Source: an uncultured Desulfovibrio sp. (GTDB lineage: Bacteria; Desulfobacterota; Desulfovibrionia; Desulfovibrionales; Desulfovibrionaceae). Taken from it: a stretch of DNA of 6,145 nt. How positions within the stretch are numbered: position 1 is the stretch's first letter; every line of letters starts with the position of its first letter. Both the position numbers and the translations under genes were made by a program. The notes beneath the pieces are model-generated. The model was not told the origin of the DNA. It saw nothing but the letters and a program-made list of their open reading frames with translations, and searched no databases. The stretch lies in NCBI GenBank assembly GCA_946490455.1, contig CAMLXE010000114.1, positions 1 to 6,145 of the forward strand, read 5' to 3'. Positions 1 to 5,800 of the stretch are shown in pieces.

Positions 1-1820
1 GGACCGTGCATGAATACGCCTTTTCCGGCAGCAGAAGGAGAGGAAATGCCGTATGCCACCCCGGTTGAAACTGCGGTCGCCGCAAGGGTCATGGTGCCAC
101 CGGTGAGTGCCTTGCCCAGACACAGAATGTCTGGCGTGATATCTGCCCACTCGGAAGCAAACAGTTTGCCTGTCCTTCCGAATCCGGTTGCGATTTCGTC
201 GGTGATGAGCAGAATATCCAGTTCGGTACACAGTTGGCGCAGACAGCGAAGATATTCTGGATGATAAAACCACATGCCACCGGCACCCTGAACAATGGGT
301 TCCACGATAACGGCGGCAAGATGTCTGTGTTCCCGGTACAGCAGTTCCTGCATGGGAGAGAAGGAAGTAGGATCGAAAGCCGTATCAAAACGGCAGCGAG
401 GACGTTCCACAAACATCTGTGAAGGAAGCAGTCCAGAAAAAAGAGTATGCATCCCCGTTACGGGATCGCAGACGGACATGGCTCCCAGTGTATCCCCATG
501 GTAGCCTCCTCGGAGAGCTGCAAGCCGGGTCTTGTCGGGTTTTCCTTTGGCCTTCCAATACTGAATGGCCATTTTTATGGCTACTTCTACTGCGACAGAA
601 CCTGAGTCTGCAAAGAAGAGATGGGTCAGACCATTGGGGAGCATCGAAAGCAGCCTGCGTCCCAGCTCCACAGCTGGTTCATGGGTGAGACCACCAAACA
701 TGATGTGCGGGAACCTGTTCATCTGTTCGCTCAGAGCCCGGATAAGCGCCGGATGACGGTATCCATGAATGGCACACCACCATGAGGACATACCGTCTAT
801 AAGCTGACGACCGTCCCGCAGCTGAATATGTGTCCCCTCTGTCCCGATGACTTCATGAACCGGAAAGGGATTCACTGCGGAGGTGTAGGGATGCCAGAGA
901 TGATTACGATCGAAATCCAGAAGCGACTCCTGGGCATCTGTATCTTGGGTATCACTCTGGATGGCTTCCGTCCCCCTTGTGCTGGATATGGATGAGGAGA
1001 ATGAAGCGGCCCTTTGCTGTTCCAGAAGCAAGCGGGCTATAGGAAGAAGTCTTTGTGCCAGAATAGACCATGCCTGACGGGTCGATGTCAGCTGACGGCT
1101 TTCGCCAGCTGGAACCTCAGAATTCGGTTGGGACAGTGCAGGGAGGAACGGCAATTCGGCAAGAAGGGGTACGCCGTGTCGCTCTCCAAATTGTGAAAGC
1201 ATGGTGGCGTTGTCGCGCAGCAGTCTGTTTTCGGAAAAGGTTGTGTCAGAAGATGAAGCAGAGGCGTGTGGGAACGGCCGGATATGGCAGAGAACCATAC
1301 CCATGACAGACAGTCCCTTGCTTTGCATGGCATGGAGCGAAAGAAGTGCATGATTAAGACAGCCCAGCCTGTTGCCGACCACAAGCAGAACGGGAAGGTG
1401 CAGGAGCGTTATGAGATCCAGCATGGTTTCATGTCTGTTCAGCGGTACAAAAAGCCCGCCAGCTCCCTCAAAGAGGGTAATGCCTCTGGTACAGGCTGCA
1501 CGGCATTCAGCGGCAAGCGTATGGGCATTCAGGGTGACTCCTGCCAGTTCCGCAGCAAGATGAGGCGAGCAGGCAGGCTGAAATCTGTGCAGAACACAAT
1601 GTTCTTTGCTCCCAGAAGCTTCTGTATAGCGTTGCAGATCCGGTGCACGCAGTCCCCAGAGCGTGTCGGAGCATCCGGTCTGAACTGGTTTGACAGCCCT
1701 GGCTACGCATCCCAGATCTTGCAGAGCCTTGAGCAGGGCGGCCGTAACGGTGGTCTTGCCTGCATCCGTGTCGGTTCCGGTGATGAAACATCCGTATGCG
1801 GAAGGGGGAGTGAGGTTCAT
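1..1820 (-). CDS. bioDA: Bifunctional BioD-BioA fusion: dethiobiotin synthetase / DAPA aminotransferase (C-terminus cut by window edge)
   Basis: I translated the minus strand from the ATG at 1820-1818 to base 3 and found 606 codons without a stop. Residues 1-266 are dethiobiotin synthetase, which makes dethiobiotin from DAPA, CO2 and ATP. They show the P-loop GTDTDAGKT (15-23, Lys22), VKPVQTG (Lys44), the probable Mg ligands Asp61 and Glu118 (in EGAGG), SPH (85-87) and NRLGCLNH (150-157). Residues from about 299 are the PLP-dependent DAPA aminotransferase (KAPA to DAPA with SAM as amino donor). They show WHPYTS (309-314), MSSWW (344-348), DSGSVAVE (405-412), GYHGD (Tyr440), DEIATGFG (Asp541) and the PLP lysine Lys570 in LGKALTGG. 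Numbering matches E. coli BioA plus 296 throughout, so a full protein would be about 725 residues, with about 120 lost off the edge. The start has only a weak upstream GAG. The gene lies 169 nt behind bioB on the same strand and is probably co-transcribed. In the cytoplasm the two domains would catalyse consecutive steps, with BioA's product being BioD's substrate. Confidence 0.96.
   Translation of the reverse strand, partial: MNLTPPSAYGCFITGTDTDAGKTTVTAALLKALQDLGCVARAVKPVQTGCSDTLWGLRAPDLQRYTEASGSKEHCVLHRFQPACSPHLAAELAGVTLNAHTLAAECRAACTRGITLFEGAGGLFVPLNRHETMLDLITLLHLPVLLVVGNRLGCLNHALLSLHAMQSKGLSVMGMVLCHIRPFPHASASSSDTTFSENRLLRDNATMLSQFGERHGVPLLAELPFLPALSQPNSEVPAGESRQLTSTRQAWSILAQRLLPIARLLLEQQRAASFSSSISSTRGTEAIQSDTQDTDAQESLLDFDRNHLWHPYTSAVNPFPVHEVIGTEGTHIQLRDGRQLIDGMSSWWCAIHGYRHPALIRALSEQMNRFPHIMFGGLTHEPAVELGRRLLSMLPNGLTHLFFADSGSVAVEVAIKMAIQYWKAKGKPDKTRLAALRGGYHGDTLGAMSVCDPVTGMHTLFSGLLPSQMFVERPRCRFDTAFDPTSFSPMQELLYREHRHLAAVIVEPIVQGAGGMWFYHPEYLRCLRQLCTELDILLITDEIATGFGRTGKLFASEWADITPDILCLGKALTGGTMTLAATAVSTGVAYGISSPSAAGKGVFMHG
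927..1016 (-). other. Interdomain linker of the BioD-BioA fusion
   Basis: Residues about 269-298 join the last BioD helix (about 248-268) to the BioA N-terminus. The stretch is rich in Ser, Thr, Asp and Gln and matches neither family, so it looks like a flexible tether. Codons 231-306 contain no ATG or GTG, so BioA has no normal start of its own. This argues that the fusion is real and not two overlapping genes. The only oddity is an AGGAG (931-927) six nucleotides before an in-frame CTG (codon 301, 920-918), close to where a free BioA would begin. It could be a remnant ribosome-binding site or chance. Confidence 0.75.
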
Positions 1821-1989
1821 GAATAGCTCGATGTTCAGGAATGTTGAATCCGTTGCTTCAGAAGAAAAGCTGAATCAATAAGTTGTCTTTCTGTTGAAAG
1901 AATATGTATGGTGACCACCTGCCATTATGGGAGGTGTCTTACCGAAACTGTGTTTGCCAACGTGACACTGGCCTGATGTATGCGATGTC
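1821..1989 (-). other. bioB-bioDA intergenic spacer with two possible hairpins
   Basis: These 169 nt separate the bioB stop from the bioDA start. I see no ORF, no BirA-box half-site and no convincing promoter. Two inverted repeats are visible. At 1913-1938 the arms GACCACCT and AGGTGTC pair around an ATTAT loop with one bulge and one mismatch. At 1886-1901, TCTTTC and GAAAGA form a perfect 6-bp stem with a TGTT loop. Neither is followed by a T-run on the minus strand, so they are not classical terminators. They could stabilise or process the bioB end of the message. The functional reading is weak. Confidence 0.35.
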
Positions 1990-3000
1990 TCAAAATGAAT
2001 CAGATTTGGAGAGGAGACCGAGCGTTGCCATCATGGCAGCGTCGCTTTCAAAGGATGAACCTGTTGTTGTAAGGTAATCTCCTGTCATCAGACCATTGGC
2101 TCCGGCAAGGAAGAGCCAGGACTGCCAGCTCCCCAATGTCTGAGGTCGTCCTCCACAGACCAGAATATCACGGGAAGGATGCAGCAGACGGAAGAGCGCA
2201 ATGCAGCGCAGCGCTTCGGCAGGAGAGAGCTTTTGACGGGAGGCCAGTGGCGTACCTGGAATCGGATTGAGAAAATTCAGCGGAATGGAATCAACATCCA
2301 GTTCATGGAGTGTTTCTGCCAGCTCTACTCGTTGCGCCCAGCTTTCGCCAAGTCCGAAAATGCCTCCGCAGCAGACACGCAGGCCAGCTGCGCGGGCAAT
2401 ACGAATGGTTTCCATATCGTCTGCATAGTCGTGCGTTGTACAGATGGTGGGGAAATAACTGGCAGCCGTTTCCAGATTATGGTGATATGTGGTGAAACCA
2501 GCCTGCCGGAGACGGATAGCCCTGTCTTTTGTGAGCTGTCCAAGAGAACCGCAGAGCTGAATTCCAGTTTCTCGGGTAATGCGTTCGGCAGCCAGACATA
2601 CCCTGTCCAGTTCGGCCTCGTTCAGTGCGGTTCCACTGGTAACAATGCCAAATCGTAAGGCACCAGCCTTGAACAATTTTTCTGCCTGCCTCAGCAAGGT
2701 CTGATCATCGAGCAGGGGATATCTGTCAGCGCTCGTTGCATAGTGAGATGACTGGGCACAAAAGGCACAATTTTCCGGGCAGATGCCGGATTTCCCATTG
2801 ACAATACCGCAGGTAAAGGTTGCATTCGGTTTACAGAAGGCTCTGACTGTACCGGCAACAGTCAGCAGATCGAGCGTTGCTGATGGTGGAAGAGCCGTCA
2901 GCCTGAGAGCTTCGTCCTCTGTAATCAGACGTTTGGGAGGCGTTGCTCCAGAAAGGGAGAGCAGACGATTGAGAATGGTGCGAAGAAGTGTGCTTTGCAT
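1990..3000 (-). CDS. bioB: Biotin synthase BioB, divergent type lacking the Cys97-equivalent ligand
   Basis: This 336-residue radical-SAM enzyme inserts sulfur into dethiobiotin to form biotin. The CxxxCxxC motif CPENCAFC (Cys74, Cys78, Cys81) holds the SAM-binding [4Fe-4S] cluster. Other family motifs are YHHNLET (172-178), CCGGIFGLGE (210-219), FLNPIPGTPL (243-252), CGGRP (Arg285) and TGDYLTT (306-312). Compared with E. coli, the [2Fe-2S] ligands Cys128, Cys188 and Arg260 align with Cys150, Cys210 and Arg285, but Cys97 aligns with Gly118 (RFGIVTSG). Extra cysteines sit just before the radical-SAM motif at Cys56 and Cys64. The YHxNLET form and this cysteine pattern recall biotin synthases of Bacteroides and other anaerobes, for which an auxiliary cluster other than [2Fe-2S] has been described; that placement is from memory. 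The ATG at 3000 is fixed by an in-frame stop at 3009-3007. No good Shine-Dalgarno precedes it. The gene heads the bioB-bioDA unit and is divergent from birA. Confidence 0.95.
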   Translation of the reverse strand: MQSTLLRTILNRLLSLSGATPPKRLITEDEALRLTALPPSATLDLLTVAGTVRAFCKPNATFTCGIVNGKSGICPENCAFCAQSSHYATSADRYPLLDDQTLLRQAEKLFKAGALRFGIVTSGTALNEAELDRVCLAAERITRETGIQLCGSLGQLTKDRAIRLRQAGFTTYHHNLETAASYFPTICTTHDYADDMETIRIARAAGLRVCCGGIFGLGESWAQRVELAETLHELDVDSIPLNFLNPIPGTPLASRQKLSPAEALRCIALFRLLHPSRDILVCGGRPQTLGSWQSWLFLAGANGLMTGDYLTTTGSSFESDAAMMATLGLLSKSDSF

Positions 3001-3047
3001 GAGCGGTCAACTGGTGTGTGTTACGGGTGTGAAAAGTTGCTATCTGC

Positions 3048-3076
3048 TCTGTATCAGGTGATCGGATAATCGTCAA
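3048..3076 (-). promoter_or_regulatory. Possible bioB promoter (minus strand)
   Basis: Reading the minus strand, TTGACG (3076-3071) is a good -35 match. It is followed after 17 nt by TACAGA (3053-3048), a poor -10 match. This would place the start of transcription about 40 nt before the bioB ATG. The -35 falls inside the left part of the candidate BirA operator, which would let BirA block it. Positioning is plausible but the -10 is weak. Confidence 0.35.
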
Positions 3077-3104
3077 CTTTATTTGACTCTATAATAGGTT
3101 TACA
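3071..3104. promoter_or_regulatory. Candidate BirA operator in the bioB/birA divergent region
   Basis: The right arm GGTTTACA (3097-3104) is an exact half of the known BirA box (TGTAAACC, spacer of about 15-16, GGTTTACA). The left arm is poor: CGTCAACT (3071-3078) matches TGTAAACC at 5 of 8 positions, and the spacing of 18 is about two longer than usual. A second small inverted repeat, GTCAA (3072-3076) with TTGAC (3083-3087), overlaps the left arm. The site covers the probable birA transcription start and the candidate bioB -35, as expected for a repressor acting both ways. BirA encoded next door keeps its HTH domain, which supports the call. Confidence 0.5.
3090..3095 (+). promoter_or_regulatory. 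birA promoter -10 box
   Basis: TATAAT is a perfect sigma-70-type -10 hexamer. It places transcription start near 3102, some 18 nt before the GTG start. No good -35 lies at 16-18 nt upstream (the sequence there is near TAATCG), so activity may depend on the strong -10 or be modest. The BirA half-site GGTTTACA begins two bases after it and overlaps the expected start point. Confidence 0.55.
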
Positions 3105-3108
3105 TTTT

Positions 3109-3113
3109 GGGAG
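3109..3113 (+). promoter_or_regulatory. birA ribosome-binding site
   Basis: GGGAG lies six nucleotides before the GTG at 3120. It decides the start: the in-frame ATGs at 3138 and 3174 have no Shine-Dalgarno-like sequence before them. Confidence 0.6.
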
Positions 3114-3119
3114 CGGGCA

Positions 3120-3959
3120 GTGTCAGATACCGGTGGTATGGCTTCGGAAGCAAAAGAAAAATCAGTATCCTCCATGAGTTCTACACGAGAACGAATTCTT
3201 GCGCTGTTGCGGGAGGGATCACGTGATTCGTGGAAGTCAGGAGAAGCTCTCTCATCATTACTTGGAATCAGCAGAGCGGCTGTAGCCAAGCATGTGACAG
3301 CGTTGCGGGAAGCTGGGCATATTATCGAAGCTGTGCCTCGCTGCGGGTACAGGCTGGTAGCTGAAGCCGATTCCTATTCTGAAGCGGCTGTGCGTGAGCA
3401 TCTGAACACCCGGATTCTGGGACAGCGCAGCTGGATCTGGCTTGATGAGACAACATCGACCAACAGCGTTGCCATGGTTCATGCTCTGGATGGTGCCCCG
3501 GAGGGGAGTATTGTGGTGGCACGCAGTCAGAGACTGGGGAGAGGAAGGAAGGGGCATCAATGGATTTCTCTTCCGCGCAGTCTGGCCTTTTCACTGATTT
3601 TGCATCCACGGACTAACGCTGAGGGACTGCCTCTGTTAAGCCAGATGGCTCTGGAAGCTACAGTTGGGGCCATTGAAAGTGTTTGTGGATTGCAGGCAAG
3701 CATCAAACAGCCGAATGATATTTTGCTCTGCGGGCGCAAGGTTGGCGGATTGCTGATTGAAACCGGATTTAGGGCTACCGATCTTGAATGGGCTGTTGTT
3801 GGAATAGGCTTGAATGTCAATGCGCGGTCAGGAGATATCCCTGAATCTCTGAGAGCTATTGCTACATCGCTGTATGTGGAAGCAGGGCGTCCTTTTGGAA
3901 GGGCTGGTCTGCTGAGGGAAATTCTGGAACGTTTTGAAAGGCTGTATTGGCGCAGCTGA
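3120..3959 (+). CDS. birA: Bifunctional biotin-protein ligase / biotin operon repressor BirA, C-terminal domain missing
   Basis: BirA makes biotinyl-5'-AMP from biotin and ATP and transfers biotin to a lysine of carboxylase carrier domains such as BCCP. When the adenylate builds up it represses bio genes. Residues 22-80 form the winged helix-turn-helix (SGEALSSLLGISRAAVAKHV, 40-59, then the wing with GYRL). The catalytic core shows TTSTNS (111-116), the biotinyl-AMP loop GRGRKG (140-145), KQPND (196-200), GRKVGG (205-210, Lys207 matching E. coli Lys183) and VVGIGLNV (226-233). The protein ends at residue 279, equivalent to about residue 255 of the 321-residue E. coli enzyme, so the small C-terminal SH3-like domain is absent. 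The other two frames after the stop do not encode it. The GTG start gives about 19 residues more than E. coli at the N-terminus; ATG 3174 would give a more usual length but lacks a ribosome-binding site. It is divergent from bioB and convergent with the reductase gene. Confidence 0.95.
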   Translation: MSDTGGMASEAKEKSVSSMSSTRERILALLREGSRDSWKSGEALSSLLGISRAAVAKHVTALREAGHIIEAVPRCGYRLVAEADSYSEAAVREHLNTRILGQRSWIWLDETTSTNSVAMVHALDGAPEGSIVVARSQRLGRGRKGHQWISLPRSLAFSLILHPRTNAEGLPLLSQMALEATVGAIESVCGLQASIKQPNDILLCGRKVGGLLIETGFRATDLEWAVVGIGLNVNARSGDIPESLRAIATSLYVEAGRPFGRAGLLREILERFERLYWRS

Positions 3960-3975
3960 CTGCGGACAGGGGGGA

Positions 3976-4013
3976 GGAAAACAAGTTCGGCGACCCCAAA
4001 GGAATCGCCGAAC
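3976..4013 (-). terminator. Intrinsic terminator of the reductase gene
   Basis: A perfect 9-bp GC-rich stem, GTTCGGCGA (3985-3993) with TCGCCGAAC (4005-4013), encloses an 11-nt loop. Read on the minus strand it is followed directly by TTGTTTTCC, a T-rich tail, about 50 nt after the stop of the gene ending at 4063. On the plus strand the stem lies 25 nt past the birA stop but is followed by AGGGAAC, so it is at best a partial terminator for birA. Confidence 0.8.
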
Positions 4014-4062
4014 AGGGAACTTATGAAAAGCTCCAGAAGAGTGTCAGGTCAGGAAGAGAATG

Positions 4063-5787
4063 TTAGTAGGACTCTCCCCGCTTGATCTGAGATTGCATGC
4101 CTCCAAGCGCGTTGACCACGTTGGTAATACCCTTTCCATTCAGATAGAGAGCCACTTCATACGACCGGAGTCCCGTATTGCAGATAAGGGCTATCTGCCT
4201 GTCGCGCGGAAGGGTATCGAGGCAGTCCTGAACTTCTTCCAGGGGCACTGCGTGCCATTCGTCAGGATATTTGGCTGCTGTAGCCTTGGCCGCGGCTGCC
4301 GGGCGTGCATCGGCAAAATAGACGTTATTCTTGTCCCGATTTTTCCAGAGGTCTGAAAATTCGCGTGAAGAGATCGCCTTGAGCTGGCCGGAAAGCAGGT
4401 TGTCTGCTGTATTGGCCGCGACATTGAGAACATCCATGGCTGCGGCAAAGGGCGGAGCATAGGCAACTTCCGCATTGGAGAGATCGTCGATGGTGGGGTG
4501 GCCAAACTGGAGCATGGTGGCCACGGCATCAATACGGGCCTTGAGCGCGTCGCCAGCTTCACAGAATCCCTGAATGCCAAGGATACGGCGTGTGGGACGG
4601 TCAACAACCAGTTCAAGCGTCATCATGAACTTTTCAGGATAGAAGTGGGCACGGTCAAGCTGTTCCACACAGACGGAAACAGCATCGAAGCCTTCGGATT
4701 TGGCCCGTTCGAGAGTCAGACCTGTACCGCAGGCCGACATCTTGAAGAGTTTGACACACCATGTTCCTACGGCACCGGCAAAGGTTGCCACCTGTCCGCT
4801 TTCGGAAGCCAGATTGGTGCCAATGACTCGACCCTGTCTGTTGGCAAGGGAACCAAGAGCAAGGACGAATGGCTTTCCGGTAATCAGGTTAGGCGTGGCC
4901 ACGCAGTCACCGCCCGCGTAAATAAGGGGATCGGAAGTCTGCATGTATTTGTTGACGAGAATCGCACCGGTACGTTCCTGAAGCTCCAGGCCGGCAGCTC
5001 GGGCGAGTTCTGTATTGGGTGCGTAGCCTGTTGCAAAGATGACCAGGTCTGCATCCAGTGTCCGCTTGTCCGTGATAACCCGTTTGACGACGCCGTCCTC
5101 TCCTTCAAGGCGTTGAACCTTTTCGGAGACATATACATCCACATTGTTGGAGCGGAGATCATTGGCAACCATGTCGGACAGATTTGCTGAAAGGACACCC
5201 GGCATGACCTGTGGCATGAATTCCACCACACTGGTCTTGATGCCCCACATATCGGCGAGCGCTACGGCAATTTCCATACCGATGAAGCCACCACCAATCA
5301 CCACGGCATTGTTTATCTTGCCTGACGCACAGGCAGAACGGAGAGCTTCTGCTTCTTCAAGACTGTTTGCACCGCCAACGCCCTTCAGGTCTCGTCCTTC
5401 TATAGGGGGAACCTTGGGGGTACTGCCAGTACCAAGAACAAGGCGGTCATAAGGGAGGACAGATTCCTTGTCCGTGCGCAGATCCTTGATGCGAATGGTG
5501 CGCGAGGAACGGTCAATGGAAAGAACCTTTGTCCGATTGAGGACGGTTACGTCCTTACGTTCCTTGAAGTATTCGGGGGTCCGGACTGTTCCGTAATTTG
5601 TGGAGCGCAGCGCATCCAGAGAATTTATTTCGCCGGAAACATAGTAGGGGATACCGCAACCACCGAAGGAGATATTGGTCTTTTCATCAATCATGATGAC
5701 TTCCGCAGTCGGATCCAGCCGCTTCAGACGGTTGGCCGCCTTTGGACCAAGCGCAACACCGCCGATGATGACAATACGTTTGGACAT
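4063..5787 (-). CDS. FAD/NAD(P)H-dependent CoA-disulfide or persulfide reductase with C-terminal rhodanese domain
   Basis: This is a 574-residue cytoplasmic flavoprotein of the pyridine nucleotide-disulfide oxidoreductase superfamily. The N-terminal FAD fold begins IVIIGGVALG (5-14). The single redox cysteine typical of CoA-disulfide reductases is Cys44 in SFGGCGIPY. The NAD(P)H-binding fold has VVIGGGFIG (162-170), the second FAD motif is YAGGDC (290-295), and VAYAPPF (441-447) matches the dimer-interface tyrosine region of the family. Residues about 475-570 form a rhodanese domain with active loop CNTGLRS (Cys536). The layout matches Bacillus CoADR-Rhd and Shewanella Npsr, which reduce CoA disulfides, CoA persulfides, polysulfide or sulfur with NAD(P)H while the rhodanese cysteine relays sulfane sulfur. 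The exact substrate cannot be read from sequence. The start is firm: AAAGGAGG lies 5 nt before ATG. The gene has its own leader and terminator and is convergent with birA, so it is probably a separate unit. No regulator gene is visible beside it. Confidence 0.92.
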   Translation of the reverse strand: MSKRIVIIGGVALGPKAANRLKRLDPTAEVIMIDEKTNISFGGCGIPYYVSGEINSLDALRSTNYGTVRTPEYFKERKDVTVLNRTKVLSIDRSSRTIRIKDLRTDKESVLPYDRLVLGTGSTPKVPPIEGRDLKGVGGANSLEEAEALRSACASGKINNAVVIGGGFIGMEIAVALADMWGIKTSVVEFMPQVMPGVLSANLSDMVANDLRSNNVDVYVSEKVQRLEGEDGVVKRVITDKRTLDADLVIFATGYAPNTELARAAGLELQERTGAILVNKYMQTSDPLIYAGGDCVATPNLITGKPFVLALGSLANRQGRVIGTNLASESGQVATFAGAVGTWCVKLFKMSACGTGLTLERAKSEGFDAVSVCVEQLDRAHFYPEKFMMTLELVVDRPTRRILGIQGFCEAGDALKARIDAVATMLQFGHPTIDDLSNAEVAYAPPFAAAMDVLNVAANTADNLLSGQLKAISSREFSDLWKNRDKNNVYFADARPAAAAKATAAKYPDEWHAVPLEEVQDCLDTLPRDRQIALICNTGLRSYEVALYLNGKGITNVVNALGGMQSQIKRGESY

Positions 5788-5792
5788 GATTG

Positions 5793-5800
5793 CCTCCTTT
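5793..5800 (-). promoter_or_regulatory. Strong ribosome-binding site of the reductase gene
   Basis: On the minus strand AAAGGAGG precedes the ATG at 5787 with a 5-nt gap, the best Shine-Dalgarno in the window. It overlaps a small inverted repeat, TTCCC (5799-5803) and GGGAA (5809-5813), which could partly hide it in the mRNA. Confidence 0.75.

Noticed and set aside
918..931. Separate bioA gene starting at an in-frame CTG preceded by AGGAG
   Set aside because: CTG starts are rare, there is no stop separating it from BioD, and the reading frame is continuous; fusion is the simpler account.
1266..1826. A 186-codon open frame on the plus strand
   Set aside because: It is antisense to the BioD domain, whose motifs are unmistakable on the minus strand, and it has no recognisable motif.
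1913..1938. Terminator between bioB and bioDA
   Set aside because: The hairpin is imperfect and no T-run follows on the minus strand.
2179..2658. A 159-codon open frame on the plus strand
   Set aside because: It is antisense to bioB and has no domain or ribosome-binding site support.
3950..4070. Frameshift hiding the BirA C-terminal domain
   Set aside because: Both alternative frames past the stop were read and neither resembles the BirA C-terminal domain; the terminator hairpin lies within this stretch.
4498..5190. A 230-codon open frame on the plus strand
   Set aside because: It lies antisense inside the well-supported reductase gene, has no family resemblance, and reads as a shadow of that gene's codon pattern.
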